The notes under the pieces are model-generated. The model searched no databases and was not told the DNA's origin. It was given only the letters and a program-made list of their open reading frames with translations. A program made the position numbers and the translations under genes. 64,000 nt of DNA from Streptococcus oralis (GTDB lineage: Bacteria; Bacillota; Bacilli; Lactobacillales; Streptococcaceae): assembly GCF_016127915.1 (NCBI RefSeq), contig NZ_CP066059.1, positions 1,260,001-1,324,000 on the forward strand, read 5' to 3'. Below are positions 38,856-47,838 of the stretch, in pieces (positions within the stretch are counted from its first letter, which is position 1; every line of letters begins with the position of its first letter).

Positions 38856-39548
38856 ATGTCTAAAGTAAGATTGTACTTGGTCCGTCATGGGAAAACGATG
38901 TTTAACACGATTGGACGTGCTCAAGGATGGAGTGATACACCTCTGACTGTAGAAGGTGAGTTGGGAATCCATGAACTGGGAATTGGCTTGAGAGAGTCTG
39001 GCTTGCAGTTTGACCGCGCTTATTCCAGCGATTCAGGGCGTACTATTCAAACCATGGGAATTATCCTAGAAGAACTTGGCCTGCAGGGGAAAATCCCTTA
39101 CCGAATGGACAAGCGCATCAGAGAGTGGTGCTTTGGTAGTTTTGATGGGGCCTATGATGGGGACCTCTTTATGGGGTTGATTCCGAGAATTTTCAATGTA
39201 GACCATGTTCATCAGTTGTCCTATGCAGAGCTAGCAGAAGGTCTAGTTGAGGTCGATACTGCAGGATGGGCTGAAGGTTGGGAAAAACTCAGTGGCCGAA
39301 TCAAGGAAGGCTTTGAAGCGATTGCCAAAGAAATGGAAGAACAAGGTGGGGGCAATGCCCTCGTTGTGAGCCATGGAATGACGATTGGTACCATTGTTTA
39401 TCTGATCAATGGCATGCATCCGCATGGTCTAGATAATGGTAGCGTGACGATTCTTGAATATGAGAACGGCCAGTTTACGGTCCAAGTTGTTGGTGACCGT
39501 AGCTATCGAGAGCTCGGACGTGAGAAGATGGAAGAGACAAATAGTTAA
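38856..39548 (+). CDS. Histidine phosphatase (phosphoglycerate-mutase) family protein
   Basis: Protein of 230 residues with the RHG motif LVRHGKT (H11), second histidine in VVSHGMT and a central REWCFGSFDG segment. The extra insert makes it a broad-specificity phosphatase rather than a glycolytic mutase. Substrate unknown. Monocistronic, with terminator GTTAGCTCC...GGAGCTAA after it. Confidence 0.87.
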   Translation: MSKVRLYLVRHGKTMFNTIGRAQGWSDTPLTVEGELGIHELGIGLRESGLQFDRAYSSDSGRTIQTMGIILEELGLQGKIPYRMDKRIREWCFGSFDGAYDGDLFMGLIPRIFNVDHVHQLSYAELAEGLVEVDTAGWAEGWEKLSGRIKEGFEAIAKEMEEQGGGNALVVSHGMTIGTIVYLINGMHPHGLDNGSVTILEYENGQFTVQVVGDRSYRELGREKMEETNS

Positions 39549-39554
39549 TAGAAG

Positions 39555-39579
39555 TTAGCTCCGATTAGGAGCTAATTTT
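39555..39579 (+). terminator. Terminator after the phosphatase gene
   Basis: TTAGCTCC pairs with GGAGCTAA around GATTA and is followed by TTTTG. Confidence 0.7.
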
Positions 39580-39718
39580 GAGTTAAAGGATATGATTTAA
39601 ATCAATAGTTCCGAAAAAGTAAAAATTTTTGGGGGATGTGATGTTATGAAAGGAAGGCTAGAATCATTTTGGAGAATAATACCATAAAGGAGATATAGAC
39701 AGAATGAAATTAAACTAA

Positions 39719-39756
39719 AAGGATTGAATCTTGCATAACGCAAAACTCAATCCTTC
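39719..39756. terminator. Hairpin between convergent genes
   Basis: AAGGATTGA pairs with TCAATCCTT; A/T runs flank both sides, so it could stop transcription from either direction, mainly the minus-strand ICMT-like gene. About 170 bases upstream of it hold only two micro-ORFs with no support. Confidence 0.6.
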
Positions 39757-39827
39757 ATTAAAAAAATATTTATCATGTTTAGCAATCAGTCAAACCTAGT
39801 TGAAAGATATGTTATATTTGAATGAAA

Positions 39828-40391
39828 TTACCAAATATAAGGGAAAATTCGATAGCGAACCTTTTGACAGTATGTTTCATATGCTCTTCCAAAATGATTG
39901 TATAAGGCTTTTTCTTCTACTTTTAATCGAATACTGTAACCAACTACCAATAGAATGAGACAAATAATAATTGTGAGAGGATTTAATGAAACAATTGACA
40001 AGCCAAGTATGGATACGATGCTACCAGTATAGGCAGGATTTCTTACTATAGAATAGGGCCCTGCTTCTACCAACTGCTGACTATCTGTTGTTTGAACCGC
40101 AAGTGTAAAATTCTTCCCAAGATAATTAACTGCATAGATACGTAATACAAAGCCGGCTAGAGAAAGGAGAATTCCAATATAGATCAAAAAATGTGGCAAT
40201 TGAGCTATAGAAGGTAGAAGTTGTTCATTCATTAATAGGAGACAACAAACAACACTACCAATAATGATGTAACGACTTCCTTTGTCTTCAGAGTTATTTT
40301 CATTGTTTGATTTTGTTTTCCTTTTAATCCACGTTTCTGTGATGATGAAAATGAGAATGAACCCATATGCAAAAATAGTTTGTAAATCCAT
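39828..40391 (-). CDS. ICMT-like membrane methyltransferase
   Basis: Integral membrane protein of 187 residues with four to five helices, the only minus-strand gene between 1 and 51 kb. The C-terminal half has the isoprenylcysteine methyltransferase/PEMT family signature GPYSIVRNPAYTGSI and EEKALYNHFG-AYETYCQKVRYRIFP, which binds S-adenosylmethionine. Bacterial members methylate unknown lipids or isoprenoids. Ribosome site GGAGGAAATAATC precedes the ATG. Its isolation and orientation suggest acquisition. Confidence 0.85.
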   Translation of the reverse strand: MDLQTIFAYGFILIFIITETWIKRKTKSNNENNSEDKGSRYIIIGSVVCCLLLMNEQLLPSIAQLPHFLIYIGILLSLAGFVLRIYAVNYLGKNFTLAVQTTDSQQLVEAGPYSIVRNPAYTGSIVSILGLSIVSLNPLTIIICLILLVVGYSIRLKVEEKALYNHFGRAYETYCQKVRYRIFPYIW

Positions 40392-40559
40392 GATTATTTC
40401 CTCCAGCTAGCATTATACAACTTTCAATTTTGGTGGTCAATTAAAAGGAAATAGTTAGAGTATGTTTTGTAATAGGTATCAATGGAAACTTCATGATTTC
40501 ATCTGTAAAAATCTCTTGAAAATGGTATAATAGTAACATCATAAAATTGGAGAGAGACC

Positions 40560-43061
40560 ATGAGTTTTTACAATCATAAGGAAATTGAGCCTAAGTGGCA
40601 GGGCTACTGGGCGAAACATCATACATTTAAGACAGGAACAGATGCCTCAAAACCGAAGTTTTATGCGCTTGACATGTTCCCTTACCCGTCTGGAGCAGGT
40701 CTGCACGTAGGACACCCAGAAGGCTACACAGCGACTGATATCCTTAGCCGTTACAAACGTGCCCAAGGTTACAATGTCCTTCACCCAATGGGGTGGGATG
40801 CCTTTGGTTTGCCAGCTGAGCAGTACGCTATGGATACGGGGAATGACCCAGCAGAATTTACAGCGGAAAATATTGCCAACTTCAAACGCCAAATCAATGC
40901 GCTTGGCTTCTCTTACGACTGGGACCGTGAAGTCAATACAACAGATCCAAACTACTACAAGTGGACTCAGTGGATTTTCACCAAGCTTTACGAAAAAGGC
41001 TTGGCCTATGAAGCCGAAGTACCAGTAAACTGGGTGGAAGAATTGGGAACGGCCATTGCCAACGAAGAAGTCCTTCCTGACGGAACTTCTGAGCGTGGAG
41101 GCTATCCAGTTGTCCGCAAACCAATGCGCCAATGGATGCTTAAAATCACGGCTTATGCAGAGCGCTTACTCAATGATTTAGATGAACTTGATTGGCCTGA
41201 GTCCATCAAGGATATGCAACGCAATTGGATTGGGAAATCAACTGGTGCCAATGTAACCTTTAAAGTAAAGGGAACAGACAAGGAATTCACTGTCTTTACC
41301 ACTCGTCCGGATACCCTTTTCGGTGCGACCTTTACCGTTCTTGCACCTGAGCATGATTTGGTAGATGCTATCGTCAGTCCAGAACAAGCTGAGGCAGTAG
41401 CTGCCTACAAACACCAAGCCAGTCTCAAGTCTGACTTGGCTCGTACCGACCTTGCTAAGGAAAAAACAGGGGTTTGGACGGGTGCTTATGCCATCAACCC
41501 TGTCAATGGCAAGGAAATTCCAATCTGGATCGCTGACTATGTTCTTGCTAGTTATGGAACAGGTGCTGTCATGGCTGTGCCTGCCCATGACCAACGTGAC
41601 TGGGAATTTGCCAAACAATTTGACCTTCCAATCGTAGAAGTGCTAGAAGGTGGAAATGTAGCGGAAGCTGCCTATACTGAAGATGGTCTTCATGTCAATT
41701 CAGACTTCCTAGATGGCCTTAACAAAGAAGACGCTATTGCTAAGATTGTGGCTTGGTTGGAAGAGAAAGGTTGTGGACAAGAGAAGGTTACCTACCGTCT
41801 CCGCGACTGGCTTTTTAGTCGTCAACGTTACTGGGGTGAGCCAATCCCAATCATTCATTGGGAAGATGGGACTTCAACAGCTGTTCCTGAAAATGAATTG
41901 CCACTTGTCTTGCCAGTCACCAAGGATATCCGCCCTTCAGGTACTGGGGAAAGTCCACTAGCTAACTTGACAGACTGGCTTGAAGTGACTCGTGAAGATG
42001 GTGTCAAAGGTCGTCGTGAAACCAACACCATGCCACAGTGGGCTGGTTCAAGCTGGTACTACCTCCGCTATATCGACCCACACAATACTGAGAAATTGGC
42101 TGATGAGGACCTTCTCAAACAATGGTTGCCAGTGGATATCTACGTGGGTGGTGCAGAGCATGCCGTTCTTCACTTGCTCTACGCTCGTTTCTGGCACAAA
42201 TTCCTCTATGACCTCGGTGTGGTTCCAACCAAAGAACCATTCCAAAAACTCTTTAACCAAGGAATGATTTTGGGGACAAGCTACCGTGACCACCGTGGGG
42301 CTCTTGTAGCGACTGACAAGGTTGAAAAACGTGACGGTTCCTTCTTCCATGTGGAAACAGGAGAAGAGTTGGAGCAAGCACCAGCCAAGATGTCTAAATC
42401 GCTCAAAAACGTTGTCAATCCAGACGACGTAGTGGAACAATACGGTGCTGACACCCTTCGTGTCTATGAAATGTTTATGGGGCCACTTGATGCTTCAATC
42501 GCTTGGTCTGAAGAAGGTCTGGAAGGAAGCCGTAAGTTCCTTGACCGTGTTTACCGTCTGATTACAAGTAAAGAAATTGTTGCGGAAAACAATGGCGCTC
42601 TTGACAAGGTTTATAACGAAACCGTTAAATCTGTTACTGAGCAAATCGAGTCCATGAAATTCAACACAGCCATTGCTCAACTCATGGTCTTTGTCAATGC
42701 GGCTAACAAGGAAGACAAACTCTATGTGGGCTATGCCAAAGGCTTTATCCAATTGATTGCCCCATTTGCACCTCACTTGGCAGAAGAACTCTGGCAAACA
42801 GTTACAGCAACAGGTGAGTCCATCTCTTACGTGGCTTGGCCAACATGGGACGAAAGTAAATTGGTTGAAGACGAAATCGAAATCGTCGTTCAAATCAAAG
42901 GAAAAGTCCGTGCCAAACTCATGGTTGCCAAAGACCTCTCACGCGAAGAATTGCAAGAAATTGCTCTAGCGGACGAAAAAGTCAAAGCGGAGATTGACGG
43001 TAAGGAAATCATAAAAGTGATTGCGGTACCTAACAAACTCGTTAATATCGTTGTTAAATAA
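40560..43061 (+). CDS. leuS: Leucyl-tRNA synthetase
   Basis: Class I synthetase of 833 residues. Signature HVGH is at H49-H52 and KMSKS at 610-614. The CP1 editing domain is intact ([12 protein letters not shown], and [12 protein letters not shown] near residues 330-350). A TATAAT lies 30 bases upstream; the 168-base spacer is too short for a T-box. The stop codon is inside a hairpin, and copies of its final codons follow. Confidence 0.98.
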   Translation: MSFYNHKEIEPKWQGYWAKHHTFKTGTDASKPKFYALDMFPYPSGAGLHVGHPEGYTATDILSRYKRAQGYNVLHPMGWDAFGLPAEQYAMDTGNDPAEFTAENIANFKRQINALGFSYDWDREVNTTDPNYYKWTQWIFTKLYEKGLAYEAEVPVNWVEELGTAIANEEVLPDGTSERGGYPVVRKPMRQWMLKITAYAERLLNDLDELDWPESIKDMQRNWIGKSTGANVTFKVKGTDKEFTVFTTRPDTLFGATFTVLAPEHDLVDAIVSPEQAEAVAAYKHQASLKSDLARTDLAKEKTGVWTGAYAINPVNGKEIPIWIADYVLASYGTGAVMAVPAHDQRDWEFAKQFDLPIVEVLEGGNVAEAAYTEDGLHVNSDFLDGLNKEDAIAKIVAWLEEKGCGQEKVTYRLRDWLFSRQRYWGEPIPIIHWEDGTSTAVPENELPLVLPVTKDIRPSGTGESPLANLTDWLEVTREDGVKGRRETNTMPQWAGSSWYYLRYIDPHNTEKLADEDLLKQWLPVDIYVGGAEHAVLHLLYARFWHKFLYDLGVVPTKEPFQKLFNQGMILGTSYRDHRGALVATDKVEKRDGSFFHVETGEELEQAPAKMSKSLKNVVNPDDVVEQYGADTLRVYEMFMGPLDASIAWSEEGLEGSRKFLDRVYRLITSKEIVAENNGALDKVYNETVKSVTEQIESMKFNTAIAQLMVFVNAANKEDKLYVGYAKGFIQLIAPFAPHLAEELWQTVTATGESISYVAWPTWDESKLVEDEIEIVVQIKGKVRAKLMVAKDLSREELQEIALADEKVKAEIDGKEIIKVIAVPNKLVNIVVK

Positions 43062-43230
43062 CGAGTTTATTAGCTTTATCTGCCACCTTCAATAGTCCAC
43101 TGGACTATTGAAGCCAACTAAATTGGTTAATATTGTTGTGAAATAACCAATTTAGTTACTGATTTCCAACCTCAAACAGTTCCCCAAACTGTTTGAGCCA
43201 ACTAAACTCGTTAATATCGTTGTGAAATAA
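43029..43230 (+). repeat. Three copies of the leuS 3' end with alternating hairpins
   Basis: The last 11 codons of leuS (43029-43061, [14 protein letters not shown]) recur at 43114-43146 and 43198-43230 as [14 protein letters not shown], spaced 84-85 bases. Copy 1 forms AAACTCGTTA/TAACGAGTTT; copy 2 forms AAATTGGTTA/TAACCAATTT, with both arms changed together. Palindromes TTCAATAGTCC-ACT-GGACTATTGAA (43088-43112) and CTCAAACAGTT/AACTGTTTGAG (43171-43197) lie between copies. Confidence 0.85.
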
Positions 43231-43236
43231 GATAGG

Positions 43237-43270
43237 AATCCTTCAGAGTAGAATCTGGAGGATTTTTTAT
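43237..43270 (+). terminator. Terminator after the leuS tail repeats
   Basis: AATCCTTCAGA pairs with TCTGGAGGATT and is followed by TTTTT. Confidence 0.85.
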
Positions 43271-43309
43271 TTGACAGGAAGTTTTTATTTTGTTAATATG
43301 ATTAACAAA
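43271..43309 (+). promoter_or_regulatory. marR promoter with overlapping operator 1
   Basis: TTGACA (43271-43276), 17 bases, TAATAT (43294-43299). The inverted repeat TTTGTTAAT-ATG-ATTAACAAA (43289-43309) covers the -10, as expected for autorepression by the MarR protein encoded next. Confidence 0.8.
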
Positions 43310-43322
43310 GAAAAGAGAGATT

Positions 43323-43778
43323 ATGGATAAAAAAGAATTTATTACATTTAATAATCGTTTCAATAGATTTATTTTAGCGTTTGACCAGTTAAAAAAAAAT
43401 CAACATAAAAGTGGTGTTGACAAATCCATTACTTTGAATGAGGTACATTTGATTGTTGTGATTGGGAAAAATCAGCCCTTAAATCTAGTAAAATTATCTG
43501 AATTATTAGAAGTTTCGAGAAGTGCAATAACTCAAAGTGTTAGGAGATTAATTCAAAAAAATTTAGTTGTTTTTGATTTTGCTCCGAATAATGGGAAAAA
43601 TAAATATTTGAGATTATCTGACAAAGGCATCGAAGTTTTTAAAATCCATAAGGAGCAACAAGCATATATTGAAAAATCGGTCTTTTCAGTTTTAAACAAC
43701 TATAGCGAGGAGGAGCTTCAAACAGTTGTGAAATTGATGGATGATATTGAAAAGGTATGGGAAGAATTACCGTGGTAA
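43323..43778 (+). CDS. MarR-family transcriptional regulator
   Basis: Winged-helix repressor of 151 residues. Helices at LSELLEVSRSAITQSVRRLIQKNLV form the recognition region (about 56-80) and NNGKNKYLRLSDKG the wing. Likely binds the palindrome in its own promoter and the second one ahead of the BAAT-type gene. Low GC compared with neighbours (AT-rich codons throughout), suggesting transfer with its partner gene. Confidence 0.88.
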   Translation: MDKKEFITFNNRFNRFILAFDQLKKNQHKSGVDKSITLNEVHLIVVIGKNQPLNLVKLSELLEVSRSAITQSVRRLIQKNLVVFDFAPNNGKNKYLRLSDKGIEVFKIHKEQQAYIEKSVFSVLNNYSEEELQTVVKLMDDIEKVWEELPW

Positions 43779-43802
43779 AAGTCACGGTAAATTTTAAATT
43801 TA

Positions 43803-43823
43803 GTTGTTAAGTATATTAACAAA
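43803..43823 (+). promoter_or_regulatory. MarR operator 2, over BAAT gene leader
   Basis: GTTGTTAAG-TAT-ATTAACAAA has the same 9-3-9 layout as operator 1 with an identical right arm, and ends right at the AAAAGGAG ribosome site. Confidence 0.7.
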
Positions 43824-43833
43824 AGGAGAAGAT

Positions 43834-45066
43834 ATGACTGTAAACATTGAACTGATTTCACAAACTGATTTAGCAGATGAATCTTTTTATATTACTATCA
43901 ATGGTTTAGAACCAAGGACAAGGTATTGTGTAGAAATGTACCTGTCTGATTATTACTGTATAAATGCTCCCTTACTTTTAGATCATGATGTCGTGTGGAA
44001 ATCAACCGCAATTTTTTTATCTGATCAGGGCGGTATGATTGATACCTCTCAGACAGCATCTATTTCGGGATCTTATAAAGGGGTTTCAGAAATGGGCTTA
44101 TTCTTTAATGTGAAGCCGCTGAAGAATAGGAAAAGGAGATTACCCAGTTCTCTTGATAGAATTCCTTTACGAGATTGTTTTGGTGTTGAAATTAAAATCA
44201 GGCTGGGGAAAGATGTGGTCGCGGAGCAAAGTTTTGTAAGGCGTTATATGAATTTGGGAATAAGGTATCGAGATATTTATGATAAGCATTTTCAAGGTCG
44301 ATTATTTTATGATGAAAAGTTAAGAAAGGCGCCAGCCGTGATTATTGTTAGTGGTAGTGAGGGAAGAATTGAAAAAGCTCAGAACATTGCCCAACTTTTA
44401 TCTTCTAGAGGCTACATTTGTCTTGCGATAGCTTATTTTGGTTTAGAGGGATTACCCCAAAACTTAGAACGAATTCCGATAGAATGTCTGGAGGAAGCGA
44501 AAGATTTTCTATGTCATCATCCTCAAGTTGATAATACAAAAATAGGAATATATGGTCGTTCTAAAGGAGCAGAGCTTGTTCTGGCTGGACAAAGTATTTT
44601 GGATGATGTGCAATGTTTGGTACTCAATTCCCCCTCAAATGTAATATTTGAGGGAATAAAGGGAAAACTCAACTCTCATTCATCTTCTTGGACATATTTG
44701 CAAAAAGAACTTCCGTATCAAAAATTTCAACTAGGAAATTATTTTTTAAACAAGTTTTTTGGAAAACATATTTCTGAAGATAGTAGGGCTCAGATTGATA
44801 TGAGTAAAATTGCCTCTCCTTTATTATTACTAGGAAGCGATGTCGATGAAATATGGGATGCGTCATCCGCGATAGATGATATTATTTCACATTATAAAGG
44901 GAAATCCATTTTGTTTAAAAAATATCATGAAACGGGGCATATGTTAACGGTTGCTTATCAACCGAATCATCGTTATCGAAAAGATTGGCGCTTATTAATG
45001 AAAGAAAGTGTAGACTCTTGGTTTGCTACGATAAATTTTTTTGATACGCATTTGAAAAATTTGTAG
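43834..45066 (+). CDS. BAAT/acyl-CoA thioesterase-type alpha/beta hydrolase
   Basis: Protein of 410 residues. An N-terminal immunoglobulin-like domain (about 1-130), as in acyl-CoA thioester hydrolase/BAAT proteins, precedes an alpha/beta hydrolase. The nucleophile elbow is GRSKG with Ser243; the acid lies in LLGSDVDEIWD and the histidine in ETGHM. Natural substrate unknown; family members act on acyl-CoAs, and drug or bile-acid-like substrates are possible. Start at ATG 43834 after AAAAGGAGAAGAT. AT-rich like the MarR gene. Confidence 0.85.
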   Translation: MTVNIELISQTDLADESFYITINGLEPRTRYCVEMYLSDYYCINAPLLLDHDVVWKSTAIFLSDQGGMIDTSQTASISGSYKGVSEMGLFFNVKPLKNRKRRLPSSLDRIPLRDCFGVEIKIRLGKDVVAEQSFVRRYMNLGIRYRDIYDKHFQGRLFYDEKLRKAPAVIIVSGSEGRIEKAQNIAQLLSSRGYICLAIAYFGLEGLPQNLERIPIECLEEAKDFLCHHPQVDNTKIGIYGRSKGAELVLAGQSILDDVQCLVLNSPSNVIFEGIKGKLNSHSSSWTYLQKELPYQKFQLGNYFLNKFFGKHISEDSRAQIDMSKIASPLLLLGSDVDEIWDASSAIDDIISHYKGKSILFKKYHETGHMLTVAYQPNHRYRKDWRLLMKESVDSWFATINFFDTHLKNL

Positions 45067-45089
45067 ATAGTGCTGAACCGTGCTATAAT
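45061..45089 (+). promoter_or_regulatory. Promoter of the yjdF unit
   Basis: TTGTAG (45061-45066, overlapping the previous stop), 17 bases, TATAAT (45084-45089). Confidence 0.72.
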
Positions 45090-45094
45090 AGTCC

Positions 45095-45205
45095 CAACTA
45101 AGATAAAAACACAGTTCTGGTTGGTAGTCCAGACGTAGGCAAACCTATCAGTAACCTTCCTCCTTGGTTGTCCATTCTTAGGGATAGATTTAAGGAGGTG
45201 CTGTC
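45095..45205 (+). promoter_or_regulatory. yjdF-motif riboswitch
   Basis: The leader contains AAAACACAGTTCTGG, GTAGGCAAACCTATC and AACCTTCCTCCTTGGTTG, then TTAAGGAGGTGCTGTCG before the GTG. CCTTCCTCCTT can pair with the AAGGAGG ribosome site, fitting translational control. yjdF-motif RNAs bind diverse azaaromatic compounds and lie upstream of yjdF genes as here. The assignment rests mostly on the gene downstream plus this anti-ribosome-site layout. Confidence 0.7.
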
Positions 45206-45619
45206 GTGGAAATCGTTTCAATTGGCTTGACAGTTTATTTTGAAGATGGATTTTGGCATGGATTGTTTGAACAAGAGTATGAGGAAACTTATCAAGTTTG
45301 TCGAGTGACATTTGGTCAGGAACCAAAAGAGGATGAAATTTTGAAACTTTTACAGACTCAGTTTGCTCGGTTATCTTTTAGTCCAGAGGCAACAGTTAAA
45401 CAGCATGTGAAGATTAAGAATCCGAAGCGTCTGCAGCGAGCTGTAAAGAAACAGGTGAAGCAGAAAGTTTCTTCTAAGTCACAAGAGCTTTTACAGTTGC
45501 AGCATGAGGAACAAAAAAAGCATTCAAAACAACAGTCTAGTCTCCAAAAGCAATTGCTCAAGCAAGAGAAATTTGAACGCAAACAGCAAAAACGTAAAGA
45601 GAAGCACAAGGGGCACTAG
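45206..45619 (+). CDS. yjdF: YjdF family protein (DUF2992)
   Basis: Protein of 137 residues. N-terminal YjdF domain (LTVYFEDGFWHGLFE... VTFGQEPKEDEIL, about 8-85, ending with AVKKQVKQK) and a highly charged Lys/Gln/Glu coiled tail (90-137). GTG start behind AAGGAGGTGCTGTC. Function unknown; riboswitch control by azaaromatics suggests a detoxification role. A terminator follows. Confidence 0.87.
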   Translation: MEIVSIGLTVYFEDGFWHGLFEQEYEETYQVCRVTFGQEPKEDEILKLLQTQFARLSFSPEATVKQHVKIKNPKRLQRAVKKQVKQKVSSKSQELLQLQHEEQKKHSKQQSSLQKQLLKQEKFERKQQKRKEKHKGH

Positions 45620-45640
45620 TGATTCTCTTTCATAAAATAG

Positions 45641-45674
45641 AACAGCTCTTCTTGGATAACAAGAGCTGTTTTTG
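45641..45674 (+). terminator. Terminator after yjdF
   Basis: AACAGCTCTT pairs perfectly with AAGAGCTGTT and is followed by TTTG. Confidence 0.8.
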
Positions 45675-46111
45675 CTTGTATTGAAGATTTCTTTCCTATT
45701 AGATAGACTTATCGTTAATGGCCGTTTCAAATTCAGGACCATACTTGCTTACTTCAAATTCAATCCTGCCCCATTCAGCATTTTCATTTTACTAGAAGGG
45801 GGTGTGTGCCATGATTTCTGATTCATTTTTTATTGTTTGGTTTAGCGAGAACAATATTACCGACTCTTGGATTTTTCTGCCGGATGCTATAAAATGCCTC
45901 TTTTATAGCGCATGTTTAAAAATATAATGTATGGTTGTAAGTGGTTTTAAACTTCCTCTAGTGATTCGATAGGAGAAAAACGAGCCTGCTCTACTTTAAT
46001 TTAACCCCCATTATTTTACCACTTAGCCTTTCATTTTAACTGCTTATCTCAAAAGTCGATTTTTCTTTCATTCTTTTTGTTAAACTAGTGTGGTTAAGAG
46101 GAGGAAAAAAT
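45675..46111. other. Gene-poor 440-base spacer before the ABC transporter
   Basis: Holds a possible 38-codon ORF (45811-45927) and, on the minus strand between about 45707 and 45796, a protein-like stretch ending EFETAINDKSI then stop, preceded by stops, which looks like the last 28 residues of a lost gene. The right part (45960-46090) is AT-rich and should contain the ABC operon promoter, but I see no clear -35/-10. Confidence 0.45.
45811..45927 (+). CDS. Possible 38-aa small protein
   Basis: ATG after AGAAGGGGGTGTGTGCC, starting MISDSFFIVWFSENNITDSW. Hydrophobic aromatic-rich, no recognisable domain. The ribosome site is purine-rich but rather far. May be a remnant. Confidence 0.25.
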   Translation: MISDSFFIVWFSENNITDSWIFLPDAIKCLFYSACLKI

Positions 46112-46978
46112 ATGATTTTACAAGCTAAACATTTGACTAAACGGTACGGCAATCATATGGCTGTCGATGATATTCAGTTAGAGTTTGAAAAAGGAAGTTT
46201 CAATGCTATTTTGGGACCCAATGGTGCAGGGAAATCAACCACTATTTCCATGTTAATCGGTTTGAAAAAGCCGACACAAGGTCAGATTAGATATGCGCCA
46301 AATACGAAAATCGGAGTTGTTTTTCAAGCTAGTGTACTGGATGAGATGTTGACGGTTAGGGAAAATCTCACGATTCGTGCTCAACAGTATAAGGAGATTG
46401 CGGCAAGTCGTGTGGATGATTTGATTCATCAACTGGGTTTGACGGCTTTCCAGAAACAACTCTATGGAACCTTGTCAGGTGGACAAAAACGTCGGGTTGA
46501 TATTGCGCGTGCTCTTCTTTCGCGACCAGATATTCTTTTCTTGGATGAACCAACGACAGGTCTTGATATTCAGACTCGCAAATCCATCTGGGATCTACTG
46601 TATCGACTACAAAAGGATGAAGGGATGACTATTATCTTAACGACTCATTATCTGGATGAAGCAGATGAAGCGGATCAGATCTATATCGTTGATCATGGGA
46701 AAGTGATTGCGCAAGGTTCTGCGACTTCTATTAAAAGTCAGTATGCATCTAATATTCTAAAAATTCGTTTTAAGGAAATGAAGGATTTAGAAAAGCTGCT
46801 ACAGACTGGAATGACAGTAGAGGAAGAAAATGAGTTGGAATATCTTTTTTATCCAAGGACGTCACAGGAAGCCATTGAATATTTGGCAAAAGTTCGAGAA
46901 GAAATTGATTCTTTTGAGTTTCGTTCGGGTACTATGGATGATGCCTTTATTGCACTTACAGGAAGAGAGGTTCGCTAA
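46112..46978 (+). CDS. ABC transporter ATP-binding protein
   Basis: Protein of 288 residues. Walker A GPNGAGKST, signature LSGGQKRRVDIARAL, Walker [13 protein letters not shown] and switch His in TTHYLDEADEAD. The C-terminal extension (about 220-288) is of the drug/bacteriocin exporter type. Start set at ATG 46112 with GAGGAGGAAAAAAT; the frame extends upstream to 46088 without a site. The stop overlaps the permease start. Confidence 0.92.
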   Translation: MILQAKHLTKRYGNHMAVDDIQLEFEKGSFNAILGPNGAGKSTTISMLIGLKKPTQGQIRYAPNTKIGVVFQASVLDEMLTVRENLTIRAQQYKEIAASRVDDLIHQLGLTAFQKQLYGTLSGGQKRRVDIARALLSRPDILFLDEPTTGLDIQTRKSIWDLLYRLQKDEGMTIILTTHYLDEADEADQIYIVDHGKVIAQGSATSIKSQYASNILKIRFKEMKDLEKLLQTGMTVEEENELEYLFYPRTSQEAIEYLAKVREEIDSFEFRSGTMDDAFIALTGREVR

Positions 46979-47820
46979 TGTTAGCTTTATTGAAACGGAA
47001 TTTTATCTTATATTTTCGTAATCGTTCGGGAGTATTTTTCTCTTTATTGGGGGCATTGATTTCCTTCCTCCTTTATATCATTTTTTTGCAGAAGAATTTG
47101 ACGGATTCTTGGTCCCAACTCCCCAATAGTACGAACCTTTTAAATAACTGGCTGATGGGTGGGACGTTGGCTGTGACTGGGATGACAACCAGTTTTACAG
47201 CTCTTAAACAAATGGTTCAGGACCGCGAAAATCAAGTGGATCAAGATCTATACTTGACTGATTTAGGTAACTGGGGCTTACAGGCCTCCTATCTAATCAG
47301 TAGTATTGTCATTTCTTTTGTTATGCAGATGTTTATGTATGCTGTTATGAGTTTTTATTTTAAAGAGAGCCCAGTTATCAGTCATTTACCGGAAATCGCT
47401 TTGATTATGTTGTTAAGCAGTCTGCTTTCAAGTTTGGTAAATGTTCTCTTGATTTACCGTTTTCAATCTGTAGATAGCCTTGGTAAACTGGCAACGATAG
47501 TGGGAACTGCTTCTGGATTTTTAGTAGGAACTTATATCCCCATTGGAGTATTACCTGATTCTGCACAGCTTTTCATGAAATGTACCCCTGCAACTTATAT
47601 TGCTTCTCTCTATCGACAAGTCTTGATGAAAGAGCGGTTAGAGACCGCATTTTCAGGAAATAGCGGTCTGTTACAGGAATTTCAAGAAAAAATGGGAATC
47701 CAAATCAACTGGCAAGAACTATTGACAAAGGAAGAAACATACTTTATAGTGGTTATTATCAGTCTCGTCGCTATTCTTCTTTGGATGTTATTTGTTAAAG
47801 TGTTTAGCAAGAGAAAATAA
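46978..47820 (+). CDS. ABC-2 type permease
   Basis: Membrane protein of 280 residues with six helices, including GTYIPIGVLP before the fifth, as in ABC-2 exporters. Pairs with the preceding ATPase (TAATG overlap). The substrate may be a peptide, drug or lipid; the LytTR pair downstream suggests a signal- or peptide-linked role. Confidence 0.88.
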   Translation: MLALLKRNFILYFRNRSGVFFSLLGALISFLLYIIFLQKNLTDSWSQLPNSTNLLNNWLMGGTLAVTGMTTSFTALKQMVQDRENQVDQDLYLTDLGNWGLQASYLISSIVISFVMQMFMYAVMSFYFKESPVISHLPEIALIMLLSSLLSSLVNVLLIYRFQSVDSLGKLATIVGTASGFLVGTYIPIGVLPDSAQLFMKCTPATYIASLYRQVLMKERLETAFSGNSGLLQEFQEKMGIQINWQELLTKEETYFIVVIISLVAILLWMLFVKVFSKRK

Positions 47821-47838
47821 AGATGTATTGGAGAGAAA

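Noticed and set aside
39646..39716. Two micro-ORFs (13 and 4 codons) with purine-rich leaders
   Set aside because: Too short, no conservation evidence, located in a terminator-bounded spacer.
40392..40559. T-box leader upstream of leuS
   Set aside because: The spacer is only 168 bases, with no T-box consensus and no terminator.
43029..43230. CRISPR-like array after leuS
   Set aside because: Only three degenerate units derived from leuS coding sequence, palindromic spacers, no cas genes.
45960..46111. Promoter and LytTR repeat upstream of the ABC operon
   Set aside because: No convincing -35/-10 pair or direct repeats could be picked out by eye.
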